A stretch of DNA of 40,758 bases from an uncultured Prevotella sp. (GCA_905196835.1 CAJJWN010000027.1:1-40758), one strand, 5' to 3'; shown: positions 1-10,631, numbered from the stretch's first letter. The notes: generated from the sequence alone by a model not told the origin. Translations and numbers: made by a program.

Positions 1-318
1 AGCAGGAATGTCCATCCGGGTATAATGGACGGTTCGTTTGTTTTCGGAAATTTTGCAACTGTTCAAATCCACTTCCAACGCAACGCCTTTGGAACGGAGC
101 CATTCCTTGTGTTTCTTTTTGTTGTCTTCTTCCCGCCTTTGGCTTCTCCGCATATTCCAGTACATAATGGCAAACGGAATCACCGCAAGGCTTCCGGTTA
201 CCAACATATAGCCGTATTTCCCCATATCCAAGAATATATAGGTTTGAATTATCAACAGAAACTCTATGGCTATTCCGATGTAGGAAAGGCATCCTAAAAT
301 ATTGCTTTTAATGTTCAT
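1..318 (-). CDS. Small membrane protein, N-terminal part (runs off the window start)
   Basis: On the minus strand an ATG at 318 opens a frame that stays open for 106 codons to the window edge. The protein begins MNIKSNILGCLSYIGIAIEF. It has two hydrophobic segments (about residues 8-28 and 36-54) separated by a short polar loop, followed by a strongly basic stretch rich in Arg, Lys and Glu, so it is probably an inner-membrane protein with a cytosolic tail. I do not recognise the family. A TATCTTTG box on the minus strand at 398-405 fits as its promoter and supports this start. It is divergent from the DUF3945 gene and presumably belongs to the same mobile element. The C-terminus is not visible, so no function is assigned. 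Confidence 0.7.
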   Translation of the reverse strand, partial: MNIKSNILGCLSYIGIAIEFLLIIQTYIFLDMGKYGYMLVTGSLAVIPFAIMYWNMRRSQRREEDNKKKHKEWLRSKGVALEVDLNSCKISENKRTVHYTRMDIPA

Positions 319-397
319 GGCCGTATCTTATTGCTAATGGTAAATAACCTGCCCGGTATTCAGCACACCGTCAGGCACATATCTAATCCCACTGCCC

Positions 398-427
398 CAA
401 AGATACGAAAAGAATCGGAAGGGCAAA
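398..427 (-). promoter_or_regulatory. Bacteroidetes-type promoter for the membrane-protein gene
   Basis: On the minus strand, TATCTTTG (398-405) matches the -7 consensus TAnnTTTG. A TTTG at 424-427 lies 18 bases upstream. The start codon is at 318, about 80 bases downstream. Confidence 0.5.
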
Positions 428-514
428 CCGGGTGGTCGGATGTTTTTTCAAAAGAAGCGGGCGGACACTTCACGCCACCCCATAGCCACTTGCCTCCCGT
501 CCGTTGATTTCCCA

Positions 515-544
515 TTGCCCGGCAAGGCAGCCCGTTTACTTTCG
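515..544 (+). promoter_or_regulatory. Promoter of the DUF3945-topB-DUF1896-helicase block
   Basis: TTG at 515-517, a 19-base spacer and TACTTTCG at 537-544 (one mismatch to TAnnTTTG). It sits 43 bases before the ATG at 588. This position makes the longer reading frame starting at 504 unlikely, because its start would be upstream of the transcript. Confidence 0.45.
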
Positions 545-587
545 TGCCGCAATCAACTTATTGTTTCACGATTTAATTCATTTGTAT

Positions 588-1922
588 ATGGACAACCTCA
601 AGGACATGAAAGACGAAGTGCTGGTAATGACCAATGCTTCCGACGGTAACAAGCCCCATGTGGTAGAGCGCATCGAACAGGACGGCTCATTGAAGACCCA
701 GCCGCTGGCAAAGGCCAAGCCCGACGGCGATTTCCTGAAAATCGACCGCAGCGAATCCATCCTCGAAGCCTTCTTCTCCAATTTCAAACGGCAGTTTGAC
801 AACCCGTCCGACTTCCGTTTCTACCACATCCCGGCGGAACTGCTCGCTGCCGCCAAGGATATGGCGGACTTGTTCCGCAAGCCGGAAGAGAACGCGGCCA
901 TAATTGACGGGTACAGGTTAGACCCGGAACAGCACGTACAGAAACAGGACTTGCGGCAGGCTCCCGCCACCGAAGAACCCGCCCCGCAGCAATCCACGAA
1001 GTGGAGCATGGAGCAGGTGGACTGGCAGCAGCTCGCACGCATGGGCATCACGCCCGAATCGTTGGGCGAAATCGGTACGGCACGCCTGCTCAACGGGCAT
1101 GAATCTGCCGTGCTTGACATCCGCACCAACTTCGAGGGCATCAGCTTTGAAACACCGGCCTGCATCCGGCTGGTGGAATCGCCCGACGGAAAACCCGTAC
1201 TCAACATCGAATGCTGCAAACGGTATCCGGATTTGAAGGAGTACATGGGAACGGAACTGCCCCAAGAAGTGCAGGACAACCTGCTGAAAACGAACAACGC
1301 CGGACGAACCATTGACATCCGCCAACCTGACGGTACGGTGGAGTCCTGTCTTCTGTCCTTCAATCCCAAGACCAACCGCCTGCACCACCTTCCCATGCAG
1401 GATATGAAGCAGGTACGTGAAATCAACGGCGTAACGCTGACCGAAGACCAAGGACTCCGCCTGATGAACGGCGAGTCCGTATTGGTCGAGGGCATGTGGT
1501 CCGAGCGGAGGCAGAAGCATTACGACGCACGCCTCCAGTACAATGTATGCAAGGGCGGCTTCGATTACGACTTCCGGGGACTGAACCGCAAGGTGGAGCA
1601 AGGGCAAACGGAGCGGCAAGAAATCATCATTCCGCAGAAGCTGAAAGGGGTGGAACTGACCCAAGAGCAGAAAGATGCGTTGAAAGCAGGCAAGGCGGCG
1701 TATGTCAAGGGCATGTCCGACGGTGGCGGGGGCACGTTCAATGCCTACGTGCGCCCCAACTACGAGAAGATGAAGTTCGACTTCTTCCGCTGGAATCCCG
1801 ACAAGAGCCAAAAGCAGTCGCAGGGACAGACTGGCGGGCAGCCGAAACAATCCGCGCAGACGGCGTCCCAGAACCGCCGTATCCGGAAGTCGGAGAAAAA
1901 GGGAGTCGGTGCATCACTCTAA
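588..1922 (+). CDS. DUF3945/DUF4099-type mobile-element protein
   Basis: A 444-residue soluble protein of the kind found beside topB in Bacteroidetes conjugative transposons; its biochemical role is unknown. The frame opens at 504, but ATG 588 (MDNLKDMKDEVLVMTN) follows a plausible promoter and gives a sensible N-terminus. The C-terminal half holds three related modules at about residues 158-215, 281-330 and 354-405. Each has a Leu-rich lead-in, a Gly, then a V-x-G-M or similar strand and an aromatic strand (for example KAAYVKGMSDGGGGTFNAYV). The same module occurs once at the C-terminus of the topoisomerase encoded immediately downstream, which suggests that the two proteins bind a common partner or nucleic-acid structure. 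The tail is rich in Gln, Lys and Ser and probably disordered. Co-transcription with topB is likely (27-base gap). Confidence 0.8.
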   Translation: MDNLKDMKDEVLVMTNASDGNKPHVVERIEQDGSLKTQPLAKAKPDGDFLKIDRSESILEAFFSNFKRQFDNPSDFRFYHIPAELLAAAKDMADLFRKPEENAAIIDGYRLDPEQHVQKQDLRQAPATEEPAPQQSTKWSMEQVDWQQLARMGITPESLGEIGTARLLNGHESAVLDIRTNFEGISFETPACIRLVESPDGKPVLNIECCKRYPDLKEYMGTELPQEVQDNLLKTNNAGRTIDIRQPDGTVESCLLSFNPKTNRLHHLPMQDMKQVREINGVTLTEDQGLRLMNGESVLVEGMWSERRQKHYDARLQYNVCKGGFDYDFRGLNRKVEQGQTERQEIIIPQKLKGVELTQEQKDALKAGKAAYVKGMSDGGGGTFNAYVRPNYEKMKFDFFRWNPDKSQKQSQGQTGGQPKQSAQTASQNRRIRKSEKKGVGASL

Positions 1923-1949
1923 TTACTTACCTATAATATATAAGTGTAT

Positions 1950-4055
1950 ATGAAGAATGTTATCATCGCAGAAAAGCCGTCGGTGGCGCAAAGCATCGCG
2001 GCAATCGTAGGAGCAGGACAAAGGAAGGACGGGTATCTGGAAGGCAACGGCTGTGCCGTAACATGGGCTTTCGGGCATCTGGTCGGGCTGGCCATGCCCG
2101 AAGCCTACGGGTTTGCCGGTTTCCGGCAGGAGAACCTGCCCATACTGCCAGCCCAATTCACGCTCATCCCCCGCCAGAAGCGTGAGGGGAAGGAATACAA
2201 GGACGACCCCGGCGTAGTGCGCCAGTTGAACATCATCAAAGGACTGTTTGAGGGTGGCGACCGCATCATCGTGGCGACTGATGCCGGACGCGAAGGGGAG
2301 CTGATATTCAGATATATCTACCATTATTTAGGCTGCACCAAACCGTTTGTCCGCCTGTGGATAAGCAGCCTGACCGACAAGGCCATCCGCGAAGGGATGG
2401 AACGGTTGCTGCCGGGCAGCAATTATGATAATCTCTATCTTTCCGCCAAGGCACGCAGCGAAGCGGACTGGCTCATCGGCATCAACGGCTCGCAGGCGCT
2501 CAGCCTTGCCGCCGGGCGGGGCGTGTTCTCGCTCGGACGGGTACAGACACCCACATTGGCCATGATTTGCTCCCGTTATCTGGAGAACAAGTCGTTTGCC
2601 CCGAAGAAGTACATGCAGATACGCATCACGGTGGAGAAGGATGGCATTGCGTTCCATGCCACAGCGGAACAGCGTTACGAGAACAAAGCCGCCGCAGACA
2701 GTGCGTTGGGCGAAATGAAAGCGTGCGGCACGCTCCGCATAACAGCACTTGCCCGGCGGGAGGTCAAAGAAGAACCTCCGCTGCTCTATGACCTGACCGC
2801 CCTTCAGCGGGATGCCAACACCCGGCTGGACTTCTCCGCCGACCGCACGCTCTCCCTTGCGCAAAGCCTGTACGAGAAAAAGGTGCTGAGCTATCCGCGC
2901 ACCGGCAGCCGGTACATTTCCGAAGACGTGTTCGACGAAATCCCCTCGCGCATCGCCCTCTTGCGGCAACATCCGCGTTTCGGGCAGTATGCCGCGTCGC
3001 TTTCCGGCGCACCGCTCAACCGCCGCAGCGTGGACGGTGGGAGAGTAACCGACCACCATGCGCTGATTGTAACCGAAAACCTGCCCTCCGGCCTTTCCAA
3101 AGACGAACAGGCCATCTACGACATGGTCGCCGCCCGTCTGCTCGAAGCCTTTTCCGCCCCCTGCATCAAGGAGGTGACGGAAATCCGTGCGGCGGTGGGC
3201 AGCAGCGAAGCGCAGGCCAAAGGCACGGTGGTCAAGTCCGCCGGATGGCGTGCCGTGCGCGGCGAAAAGGAAGAGGACGACGGCGGGGGTATGGCACTCC
3301 CAAATCTGGAACAGGACGAGACGCTCCCGATAAAGGCACTCGAAGCGGTAGAGCGGCAGACCAAACCCAAGCCGCTGCACACCGAAAGCTCGCTGCTCTC
3401 GGCGATGGAGCATTGCGGCAGGGAGATTGACGACGAGCAGCTACGGGCGAGCATCCGCGAGACGGGCATCGGAACCCCTGCCACCCGTGCTGCCGTCATC
3501 GAAACGCTGTTCGCACGCGGTTATATCCAGAGGGAGAAGAAAAGCCTCGTGCCCACCGACAAAGGCATGGCGGTCTATGAAACGGTGAAGGACAAGAAGA
3601 TTGCCAACGTGGAAATGACCGCCGCATGGGAGGACACGCTGGCACGCATCGAATCGGGCGAGGCCGATGCTGCCGCCTTCCGGCGCGACATCGAGGCATA
3701 TACCGCACAGATTGTAACCGAACTGTTGGAAACCAAAGTGTCCGTAGCGCCTTCGGAAAGCGAATACCCGTGTCCCAAATGCCGGAACAGCCGGGTGCTG
3801 TTCTTCCCCAAGGTTGTCAAATGCGCCGATGTGGACTGTGGCTTTACCCTCTTCCGTAACAAGGGCGGCAAGGAACTGTCGGACAAACAGCTTGCCGAAC
3901 TCCTGACCAAAGGCAGAACCGGTGTTATCAAAGGTTTCAGAAGCAGGGAGGGCAAGGCTTTCGACGCTTCATTGGTATTGCGCCCCGACTTCTCCGTGGG
4001 CTACGAGTTTGCCGACAAGAAACCATCCAAAGGCAAATCTGCCAAACGGAAATAA
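1950..4055 (+). CDS. topB: Type IA DNA topoisomerase (topoisomerase III) of the conjugative element
   Basis: Relaxes or decatenates single-stranded-gapped DNA by transient 5'-phosphotyrosine cleavage. The 701-residue protein starts at ATG 1950 (MKNVIIAEKPSVA); GTG 1944 in frame is less likely. The N-terminal Toprim domain carries Glu8 and the ATDAGREGE motif at 109-117, which bind the metal. The catalytic tyrosine is Tyr315 in SYPRTGSRYIS, followed by the usual GIGTPATRA segment. A CPKC...C...C zinc-ribbon-like motif begins near residue 608. The last ~60 residues (GRTGVIKGFRSREGKAFDAS) form a module shared with the upstream DUF3945 protein. Topoisomerases of this kind are encoded in CTnDOT-family elements (the exc gene of CTnDOT), where they are linked to excision or transfer. 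Downstream lies a structured repeat region, then the DUF1896 gene. Confidence 0.95.
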   Translation: MKNVIIAEKPSVAQSIAAIVGAGQRKDGYLEGNGCAVTWAFGHLVGLAMPEAYGFAGFRQENLPILPAQFTLIPRQKREGKEYKDDPGVVRQLNIIKGLFEGGDRIIVATDAGREGELIFRYIYHYLGCTKPFVRLWISSLTDKAIREGMERLLPGSNYDNLYLSAKARSEADWLIGINGSQALSLAAGRGVFSLGRVQTPTLAMICSRYLENKSFAPKKYMQIRITVEKDGIAFHATAEQRYENKAAADSALGEMKACGTLRITALARREVKEEPPLLYDLTALQRDANTRLDFSADRTLSLAQSLYEKKVLSYPRTGSRYISEDVFDEIPSRIALLRQHPRFGQYAASLSGAPLNRRSVDGGRVTDHHALIVTENLPSGLSKDEQAIYDMVAARLLEAFSAPCIKEVTEIRAAVGSSEAQAKGTVVKSAGWRAVRGEKEEDDGGGMALPNLEQDETLPIKALEAVERQTKPKPLHTESSLLSAMEHCGREIDDEQLRASIRETGIGTPATRAAVIETLFARGYIQREKKSLVPTDKGMAVYETVKDKKIANVEMTAAWEDTLARIESGEADAAAFRRDIEAYTAQIVTELLETKVSVAPSESEYPCPKCRNSRVLFFPKVVKCADVDCGFTLFRNKGGKELSDKQLAELLTKGRTGVIKGFRSREGKAFDASLVLRPDFSVGYEFADKKPSKGKSAKRK

Positions 4056-4063
4056 ACCCTCTT

Positions 4064-4143
4064 GCATCAACCCGGACTTGATGCAGGATAAGGCCGTACT
4101 TGATGTGCCATGAAGTCCGGCTTGATGCTACATCAGGTACGGC
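4064..4143 (+). repeat. Two interleaved inverted repeats between topB and the DUF1896 gene
   Basis: Arm A (4064-4079, GCATCAACCCGGACTT) is complementary to A' (4113-4128) with one mismatch in 16. Arm B (4093-4106, GCCGTACTTGATGT) is complementary to B' (4130-4143) with one mismatch in 14. The order is A, B, A', B', so the two stems either exclude each other or form a pseudoknot. Arm A and the bases after it also contain a small local hairpin (TGCATCAA/TTGATGCA). No T-run follows, so it does not look like an ordinary terminator. Confidence 0.85.
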
Positions 4144-4197
4144 TTCATCCTATACAGGCATAAAATGTATTTTGTAACACGAATAAAAAGAAGAATC

Positions 4198-4662
4198 ATG
4201 AATCCGAACAAACCGAACATGCCGGCTCCGTCGGTAGAGCCGGACGAACTGTCCTATTACCGCCTTACCCTGTTGTCCTACCTCCGCGAATCGCATCCCG
4301 AACGGGCTGCCGACGATGCTTTTATCCGCGCGCGTGCCGAACTTGCCGCCGAAGCGTTCAGCAATGCCGTCAGGTCGGGCATGAATTATGACGAAGCCGT
4401 CCAACAGGCGGACGAGGTGCTGTTTCAGGGTCTGCACTTTTCCCGGCTCGACACGCTCATTACCGTGTTGTGGAACGAGTTTGCCGATGAGGTACCCGCA
4501 GGCCGCGCCCGCGAGGTAGCTCTCCAGCTCCTGCCCGAATGCGGCAGGGTGTTCAGCGGTTACGACCTGAGCGACGGTTTCGAGTTTACCCCCGACTTCG
4601 ACCGGCTGTGCGGGGAACTGGCCGGTGTAATCTCAATCTGGCTCGAAGAAAATGGCATATAA
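4198..4662 (+). CDS. DUF1896 family protein
   Basis: A 154-residue acidic, mostly helical protein matching the DUF1896 pattern seen in Bacteroidetes conjugative transposons ([19 protein letters not shown] near the start; FADEVP in the middle). ATG 4198 ([12 protein letters not shown]) follows a purine-rich AAAGAAGAA ribosome-binding region. The in-frame ATG at 4165 would add 11 basic residues and is less likely. The 3' end overlaps the start of the giant methylase-helicase gene by 11 bases, implying translational coupling and possibly a stoichiometric partner. Function unknown; family assignment is from recalled sequence features. Confidence 0.85.
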   Translation: MNPNKPNMPAPSVEPDELSYYRLTLLSYLRESHPERAADDAFIRARAELAAEAFSNAVRSGMNYDEAVQQADEVLFQGLHFSRLDTLITVLWNEFADEVPAGRAREVALQLLPECGRVFSGYDLSDGFEFTPDFDRLCGELAGVISIWLEENGI

Positions 4663-7600
4663 CAAGAAGGCACATCTTAGGGACAACATCGAGGCCATCC
4701 GCCTGATGTTCCGTCTGGAACGGGAGAGGCGTGCCGCCACACCGGAGGAGCAGACGGTATTGGCCGCCTACACCGGCTTCGGGGGCATCAAGGCGGTGCT
4801 GTCCCCTTTCGGCAAGCTCACCGACATCCTCCGCTGGACGCAGAGCGACCGCGAACTCTTTCCCCTTGTGTCGGAACTGCATGGCGTGCTCCGCGAGGGG
4901 GCGACGGATGAACGGGAATACAAACGGCTGGTGGACAGTGTGAAGGCATCCACCTTTACCGCGTTCTATACACCGCCGGAAATCATCGGTGCACTGGCAT
5001 CCTCATTAAGTGAGCATGGCGTGTCGCCGCACCGCTTCCTTGACCCGTCATCGGGTACGGGTAACTTCATCACCGCTTTCCAATCGCATCTTTTCACGGC
5101 CACCGCCCAGCCCGAAATGGCGGCATACGAAAAGGATTTGCTGACCGGGCGTATCCTCCGGCAGCTTCAGCCCGGTACGGATGTCCGTGTGCAAGGCTTC
5201 GAGGAGCTTCCCCCGCAGGACAACGGGCGGTTCGACGTGGCGGCGAGCAACATCCCCTTCGGCGACATCCGCGTATTTGACCCGTTGATGGACGATGGTA
5301 CGGCACGGCGTTTCGCGCTCGGTTCCCTGCACAACTATTTCTTCGTCAAGGGGCTGGATGCCGTGCGCGAGGGCGGCATCGTGGCTTTCATCACCTCACA
5401 AGGGGTGATGAACTCCGCGATGGGCACGCCCGTGCGCCAGTACCTCATGCAGCGGGCACGGCTTTTGTCCGCCGTTCGCCTGCCCAACAATCTCTTTACC
5501 GACTATGCCGGTACGGAGGTGGGCAGCGACCTCATTGTGTTGCAGAAGGACACGGCATCCGGAAGGGAATACACCGGCCTTGAAAAAGCTTTCGTGGAAG
5601 TCAGCACGCAGGCCGACGGCACAACCCAGAATGAATACTTCGAGCGTACCGCCGCCATTGTCCATACGCGCGGCCATGTGGGAACCGACCCTTACGGCAA
5701 ACCGGCACGCGTCTTCCTGCATGACGGGGGCATGGATGCCATCGCCGCAGACCTGAAATGGATGCTGGACAAGAACCTGTCGGAAAACCTCGACCTTGAC
5801 CTTTATCTCCGCTTCTCGCCGGTGCGCGAGTTGCGCGAACTGGCGGAAGTACGGGCGGAAAGTCTTCAGGAACGCATTGCACAAGTACGGGCAATATCCA
5901 TGCCGGAACAGCAACATGCCGAAGCGGAAACATCGGAGGCGGTTGGGAAAGAAGCGTCCGCTATCCATTCTGAACCGAAGAAATCCGTCACGCAGGAGCC
6001 ACTGATGTCCCTGTATGACCTTTTCGGCTTCACACAGGAGGAACGGCAGGCGTTCAGCACCGGACGGAAGCCCAAGCGGAAGAAGAAGCAGGAGACCCCG
6101 CAGCTCTCCCTGTTCGACATTGTGGAACCGCTCAGCGGCCAGTCCGTACCCGGAAAAGGGGATGCCATTGCCGCATCGCCCGCAGAAAAGCCTGTCCGGA
6201 CTGCACAGCCCGAACCGGCAGCCGCACCCCAAGCCCCGTCGGAAGAAGAACTCCGGGAACGGGAGCGCCGCCGGGCGGAGGAAGAGGCCGCACGGCAGGA
6301 GCGCATGAAGCCACGCCCCTTCACCGGTGAAAGGCTGGAACATTACCGGAACGGCTCACTGGTGGATATGGACGGGCAAATCGGCTACCTCTCCGGCATG
6401 GATAAGGGAATCCCCGTGTTCCATCCGCTGAAACTGCCCGCCCGCCAGCAGCAGCGTGCCGCATCCTACATTGAACTTCGCGACACCTACCACCGCCTGT
6501 ACAACGACGAAGCGGAACACCGGCAGGAGAACGGGGAACTGCGTGCGGGCCTGAACGGGCTGTACGACGGCTTTGTCCGTCAGTTCGGCAACCTGAACGA
6601 CAAGAAGAACATCGACCTGTTCCGCATGGATGCCGATAACCGGGAAATCCTCGCCTTGGAGCGTTACACCGACGGCAAGGCGGTCAAGGCCGACATCTTT
6701 GACCATCCCGTGTCGTACAACGTGAACGAGATTACCCACACCGACGATGTGCACGAGGCATTGGCGGCCTCGCTCAACAAATACGGCGAGGCAGACATGG
6801 AATATATGGAATCGCTCACCGACAAGCCGCAGGCACAATTGCTGGATGAACTGCGCGGCAGGGTGTTCTACAACCCGCTGGCGAAGCGTTTCGAGATTGC
6901 CGACCGCTTCATCGCGGGCAATGTCGTGGCAAAGGCGGAGTATATCGAGGAATACTTGCAGACACATCCCGACGATGCCGAATCGCGCGTTTCGCTTGAA
7001 GCATTGCGTAAGGCGGCACCGGTACCCATTCCTTTTGAGGAACTGGACTTCAACTTCGGCGAACGCTGGATACCGGCTGCCGTGTACAGCCGCTATGCCT
7101 CATGGCTGTTCGACACCGACGTGTCCGTCCGCTACAACGCCAGCGCGGACGAGTACAATATCCGTGCCTCCGAACTCAGCCCGCGTATCTATAACCAATA
7201 TGCAGTCCGTTCCGAAACGCGCCTGTTCAACGGCGTGGCCCTCATGCGCCACGCCATCCACAACACCACGCCCAACATCACCAAGACCGTCACGGACAAG
7301 GACGGCAAGGACATCAAGGTGCGCGACCCCGAAGCCACGCAACTGGCCAACAGCAAGATTGACGAGATACGTGAAGGCTTCTCCGACTGGCTTATGGAGC
7401 AGTCGCCGGAGTTCAAGAAGAAGCTGGAGGACATGTACAACCGCAAGTTCAACTGTTTCGTGCGCCCCAAGTTCGACGGTAGCCACCAGACCTTTCCAGA
7501 CCTTGACTTGAAAGGGCTGGGCATCAAGGATTTGTATCCATCTCAGAAAGACTGTATCTGGATGCTGAAGATGAACGGCGGCGGCATCGCTGACCATGAG

Positions 7601-10357
7601 GTGGGTGGCGGCAAGACGCTGATAATGTGCGTCGCCGCCTACGAGATGAAGCGGCTCGGATTGGCGCACAAGCCGCTCATTACCGGCCTGAAGGCGAACA
7701 TCCACGAGATTGCGCAGACCTTCCGCACCGCCTATCCCCATGCCAAGATACTCTATCCGGGCAAGGAGGACTTCACGCCCGACCGCCGCGTGGAAATCTT
7801 CAACCAGATGAAGAACAACGATTGGGATGCCATCATCCTCTCGCACGAGCAGTTCGGCATGATACCGCAGTCGCCCGAAATCCAGCGCGACATCTTGCAG
7901 CAGGAACTGGACAGCGTGGAGGAAAACTTGGAAGTCTTGCACCAGTTAGGCAGCGAGGTAACCAATGCCCAACTCAAGGGCGCGGAAAAGCGCAAGATGA
8001 ACTTGGAAGTCAAGCTTAAGGAGCTGACGCACGAGATAGAAACCCGCAAGGATGATGTGGCGGACTTCAAGCGCATGGGCATCGACCACATCTTTATCGA
8101 TGAGAGCCACCGCTTTAAGAACCTCATGTTCACCACGCGCCACGACCGTGTGGCGGGGCTGGGCAACTCGGAGGGCAGCCAGCGTGCGCTCAACATGCTC
8201 TTTGCCATCCGCACCATCCAGCAGCGCACCGGCAAGGACTTGGGAGCCACATTCCTGTCGGGGACGACCATCAGCAACTCACTGACCGAGCTGTACCTCC
8301 TGTTCAAATACCTGCGCCCCAACGAACTGGAGCGGCAGGGCATCCGCTCCTTCGACGCATGGGCGGCGGTGTTCGCACGCAAGTCCATTGACTATGAGTT
8401 TTCCGTGACCAACGAGATTGTGCAGAAGGAACGCTTCCGCTATTTCATCAAGGTGCCCGAACTCGCCTCGTTCTATTCCGAGATTACCGACTTCCGCACG
8501 GCGGAGGACATCGGCATCGACCGCCCGAAGAAGAACGAGATACTGCACAACATCGCGCCCACGCCCGACCAGCAGGAGTTCATCGCCAAGCTCATGGAGT
8601 TCGCCAAGACCGGCAACGCCACCGTATTGGGCCGTCCGCCGCTGACCGAGAAGGAAGAAAAGGCCAAGATGCTCATCGCCACCGACTATGCCCGCAAGAT
8701 GTCGCTTGACATGAGGCTTATCGACCCGCTGAAATATGACGACGACCGCGACAACAAGGCGACCCACTGCGCCGACATGATTGCGCAGTATTACAACCGC
8801 TATGCCGAGCACAAGGGCACGCAGTTCGTGTTCAGCGACTTGGGCACGTACAAGCCCGACCAATGGAATCCGTACAGCGAAATCAAGCGCAAGCTGGTGG
8901 AAGACCACGGCATCCCCGAAGACCAGATACGCTTCATACAGGAGGCCAAGACCGAGAAAAAGCGCAAGGCGATGATTGAGGCGATGAACGAAGGGCGCAT
9001 CCGCGTGCTGTTCGGCTCCACCGAGATGCTGGGCACGGGTGTCAATGCGCAGCGGCGGTGCGTGGCGATCCATCATCTGGACGCACCGTGGCGGCCCAGC
9101 GACCTCCAGCAGCGCGACGGGCGCGGCATCCGCAAGGGCAACGAGGTGGCGAAGCTCTACGCGGACAACAAGGTGGATGTCATTATCTATGCGGTGGAGA
9201 AATCATTGGACAGCTACAAGTTCAACCTGCTCCACAACAAGCAGCTTTTCATCACCCAGCTCAAGCAGAACCGCATGGGTAGTCGCACCATCGACGAGGG
9301 CAGCATGGACGAGAAGGGAGGCATGAACTACTCCGAGTATGTGGCCATCCTCTCCGGCAACACCGACCTTTTGGACAAGGCGCGTCTGGAGAAGAAGATT
9401 GCCGGACTGGAGGGCGAGCGCAAGGCGTTCCAGCGCAGCAAGGGCGATTCGCGCATCCGGTTGGAGACCCTGTTGGCCAACCAAGCCTCCAACAGCGACA
9501 TCATCGCGAGGGCGCGGCAGGACATGGCCGACTTCGAGAGCCGTGTGCAATATGACAAGGACGGCAAGAAGCTCAACCCGTTGAAGATAGACGGGGTAAC
9601 GAGTGGTGACCCCAAAGTCATTGCCGCCCGGCTGCACGAGATAGAGGACAAGGAACGCACGCACGGCCAGCCGGTTCCCATCGGCTCCCTCTACGGCTTT
9701 GAAATCGTGGTCAAGACCGACACCACCGTCAAGGAGGGATTGGACTTCTGCGAGAACCGCTTCTTCGTGCGCGGCGCGGGCAAGCTCCTGTACAACTACA
9801 ACAACGGACGCTTGGCGGCCGACCCGCAGACCGCCTGCCGGAACTTCATCAACGCCTTCGACAGCATCCCCCGCCTGATAGAGAAATACACGCGGGACAA
9901 TGCCGACATCGAAAAGGAAATCCCCGTCCTGAAACAGGTCGTGGACGAAACATGGAAGAAGGAGGATGAACTAAAGCAGCTCAAGGCCGAGCTTGCCGCA
10001 CTCGACCGCCGGATATTGCTCTCCCTCAAATCCGTCGATGCGCAGGAGGCCAACACCGAAGGGGTAACGGAAATCCGGCCGGAGCCACAAGCTCCATCGG
10101 TAGCGCAACCCGCCCCCTCAATGCCCGGCAACCCTGCCGTCCCGGCATCGTCCGAGCCATACATCCACCGTATGCCCGACTATATGGAACATGCGGCGGA
10201 GCATAAACCGCCGGTGCTGCACGCCATGCCCAAGAGCATCAGCATCAAGGAACTGATGAGCGCGGGTAAGGAAAAGGGAATGACTGACGGCATCCCTCAG
10301 CCGGAGGACGGCACGGAGAAGCCGCAGGAAAAAACGAAATGGAGGATGAAGCTGTGA
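4652..10357 (+). CDS. Giant N6-adenine methylase-like / SNF2-type helicase fusion
   Basis: A 1901-residue protein common in Bacteroidetes ICEs. The N-terminal ~320 residues look like a Rossmann methyltransferase: SAM-binding motif [11 protein letters not shown] (Asp131) and a catalytic motif read as NIPF (200-203), in place of the usual NPPY/NPPF. A charged, Pro- and Glu-rich linker follows (about 420-570). The helicase part starts near residue 970 with Walker A VGGGKT (Lys988), the DEAH-box variant DESH (1150-1153), motif [11 protein letters not shown], and motif [14 protein letters not shown] coiled-coil, Lys/Glu-rich region follows (about 1590-1640 and again near 1750-1800), then a Pro-rich tail. 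It likely remodels or unwinds element DNA during transfer or protects it. Whether the methylase domain is active cannot be judged by eye. It is the last gene before a terminator. Confidence 0.9.
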   Translation: MAYNKKAHLRDNIEAIRLMFRLERERRAATPEEQTVLAAYTGFGGIKAVLSPFGKLTDILRWTQSDRELFPLVSELHGVLREGATDEREYKRLVDSVKASTFTAFYTPPEIIGALASSLSEHGVSPHRFLDPSSGTGNFITAFQSHLFTATAQPEMAAYEKDLLTGRILRQLQPGTDVRVQGFEELPPQDNGRFDVAASNIPFGDIRVFDPLMDDGTARRFALGSLHNYFFVKGLDAVREGGIVAFITSQGVMNSAMGTPVRQYLMQRARLLSAVRLPNNLFTDYAGTEVGSDLIVLQKDTASGREYTGLEKAFVEVSTQADGTTQNEYFERTAAIVHTRGHVGTDPYGKPARVFLHDGGMDAIAADLKWMLDKNLSENLDLDLYLRFSPVRELRELAEVRAESLQERIAQVRAISMPEQQHAEAETSEAVGKEASAIHSEPKKSVTQEPLMSLYDLFGFTQEERQAFSTGRKPKRKKKQETPQLSLFDIVEPLSGQSVPGKGDAIAASPAEKPVRTAQPEPAAAPQAPSEEELRERERRRAEEEAARQERMKPRPFTGERLEHYRNGSLVDMDGQIGYLSGMDKGIPVFHPLKLPARQQQRAASYIELRDTYHRLYNDEAEHRQENGELRAGLNGLYDGFVRQFGNLNDKKNIDLFRMDADNREILALERYTDGKAVKADIFDHPVSYNVNEITHTDDVHEALAASLNKYGEADMEYMESLTDKPQAQLLDELRGRVFYNPLAKRFEIADRFIAGNVVAKAEYIEEYLQTHPDDAESRVSLEALRKAAPVPIPFEELDFNFGERWIPAAVYSRYASWLFDTDVSVRYNASADEYNIRASELSPRIYNQYAVRSETRLFNGVALMRHAIHNTTPNITKTVTDKDGKDIKVRDPEATQLANSKIDEIREGFSDWLMEQSPEFKKKLEDMYNRKFNCFVRPKFDGSHQTFPDLDLKGLGIKDLYPSQKDCIWMLKMNGGGIADHEVGGGKTLIMCVAAYEMKRLGLAHKPLITGLKANIHEIAQTFRTAYPHAKILYPGKEDFTPDRRVEIFNQMKNNDWDAIILSHEQFGMIPQSPEIQRDILQQELDSVEENLEVLHQLGSEVTNAQLKGAEKRKMNLEVKLKELTHEIETRKDDVADFKRMGIDHIFIDESHRFKNLMFTTRHDRVAGLGNSEGSQRALNMLFAIRTIQQRTGKDLGATFLSGTTISNSLTELYLLFKYLRPNELERQGIRSFDAWAAVFARKSIDYEFSVTNEIVQKERFRYFIKVPELASFYSEITDFRTAEDIGIDRPKKNEILHNIAPTPDQQEFIAKLMEFAKTGNATVLGRPPLTEKEEKAKMLIATDYARKMSLDMRLIDPLKYDDDRDNKATHCADMIAQYYNRYAEHKGTQFVFSDLGTYKPDQWNPYSEIKRKLVEDHGIPEDQIRFIQEAKTEKKRKAMIEAMNEGRIRVLFGSTEMLGTGVNAQRRCVAIHHLDAPWRPSDLQQRDGRGIRKGNEVAKLYADNKVDVIIYAVEKSLDSYKFNLLHNKQLFITQLKQNRMGSRTIDEGSMDEKGGMNYSEYVAILSGNTDLLDKARLEKKIAGLEGERKAFQRSKGDSRIRLETLLANQASNSDIIARARQDMADFESRVQYDKDGKKLNPLKIDGVTSGDPKVIAARLHEIEDKERTHGQPVPIGSLYGFEIVVKTDTTVKEGLDFCENRFFVRGAGKLLYNYNNGRLAADPQTACRNFINAFDSIPRLIEKYTRDNADIEKEIPVLKQVVDETWKKEDELKQLKAELAALDRRILLSLKSVDAQEANTEGVTEIRPEPQAPSVAQPAPSMPGNPAVPASSEPYIHRMPDYMEHAAEHKPPVLHAMPKSISIKELMSAGKEKGMTDGIPQPEDGTEKPQEKTKWRMKL

Positions 10358-10375
10358 GCAGGGCACACTTAATGA

Positions 10376-10417
10376 AAAACTTGGCAACTACATATAGTAA
10401 GGTGGTTGCCAAGTTTT
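10376..10417. terminator. Bidirectional terminator between the helicase gene and the AbiE cassette
   Basis: A 13-bp perfect stem (AAAACTTGGCAAC at 10376-10388 with GTTGCCAAGTTTT at 10405-10417) and a 16-base loop. T-rich tails follow in both directions, so it can end the + strand block and the minus-strand cassette. Confidence 0.85.
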
Positions 10418-10455
10418 CTATTTCAAATCTCGCCAATACATTCTTTATATGTTTT

Positions 10456-10611
10456 TCACCAGAATGTATATTGAGCCTTGAACTTCGCATAAACCTTCTT
10501 TGCCGCCTCCCTTTCTTCCCTGCTTTCAGGTTTCAAGTGAGCTATCTTCTCCGCAAAGCGTTTAGCGTCCTTACCGGTAACTACCGGCGTTTCTTTAATC
10601 GGTCGAGCCAT
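10456..10611 (-). CDS. 51-residue small protein, third gene of the AbiE cassette
   Basis: A small open frame on the minus strand starting ATG at 10611 and ending TGA at 10456. It encodes a basic, helical protein that starts MARPIKETPVVTGKDAKRF and ends QYTFW. Small proteins beginning MARPIKETP are, from memory, frequent in Bacteroides mobile DNA and toxin-antitoxin neighbourhoods, but I cannot name a family. It begins 20 bases after the AbiEii stop codon and precedes the shared terminator, so it is probably co-transcribed with abiEi-abiEii. The coding-like composition (Lys/Glu heptad-like pattern, no rare run) and position make it a credible gene. It could be an accessory antitoxin or unrelated cargo. 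Confidence 0.7.
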   Translation of the reverse strand: MARPIKETPVVTGKDAKRFAEKIAHLKPESREEREAAKKVYAKFKAQYTFW

Positions 10612-10631
10612 AAATTCCTGTATGTTGTAAA

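Noticed and set aside
25..297. A 90-codon + strand frame at the window start
   Set aside because: It is the shadow of the minus-strand membrane-protein gene (1-318), which has a better start, hydrophobic pattern and a promoter.
918..1850. Long minus-strand frame of 310 codons opposite the DUF3945 gene (and similar frames opposite topB and the helicase gene)
   Set aside because: High-GC coding sequence gives long antisense frames. The composition is odd (Leu/Val/His-rich) and there are no recognisable domains.
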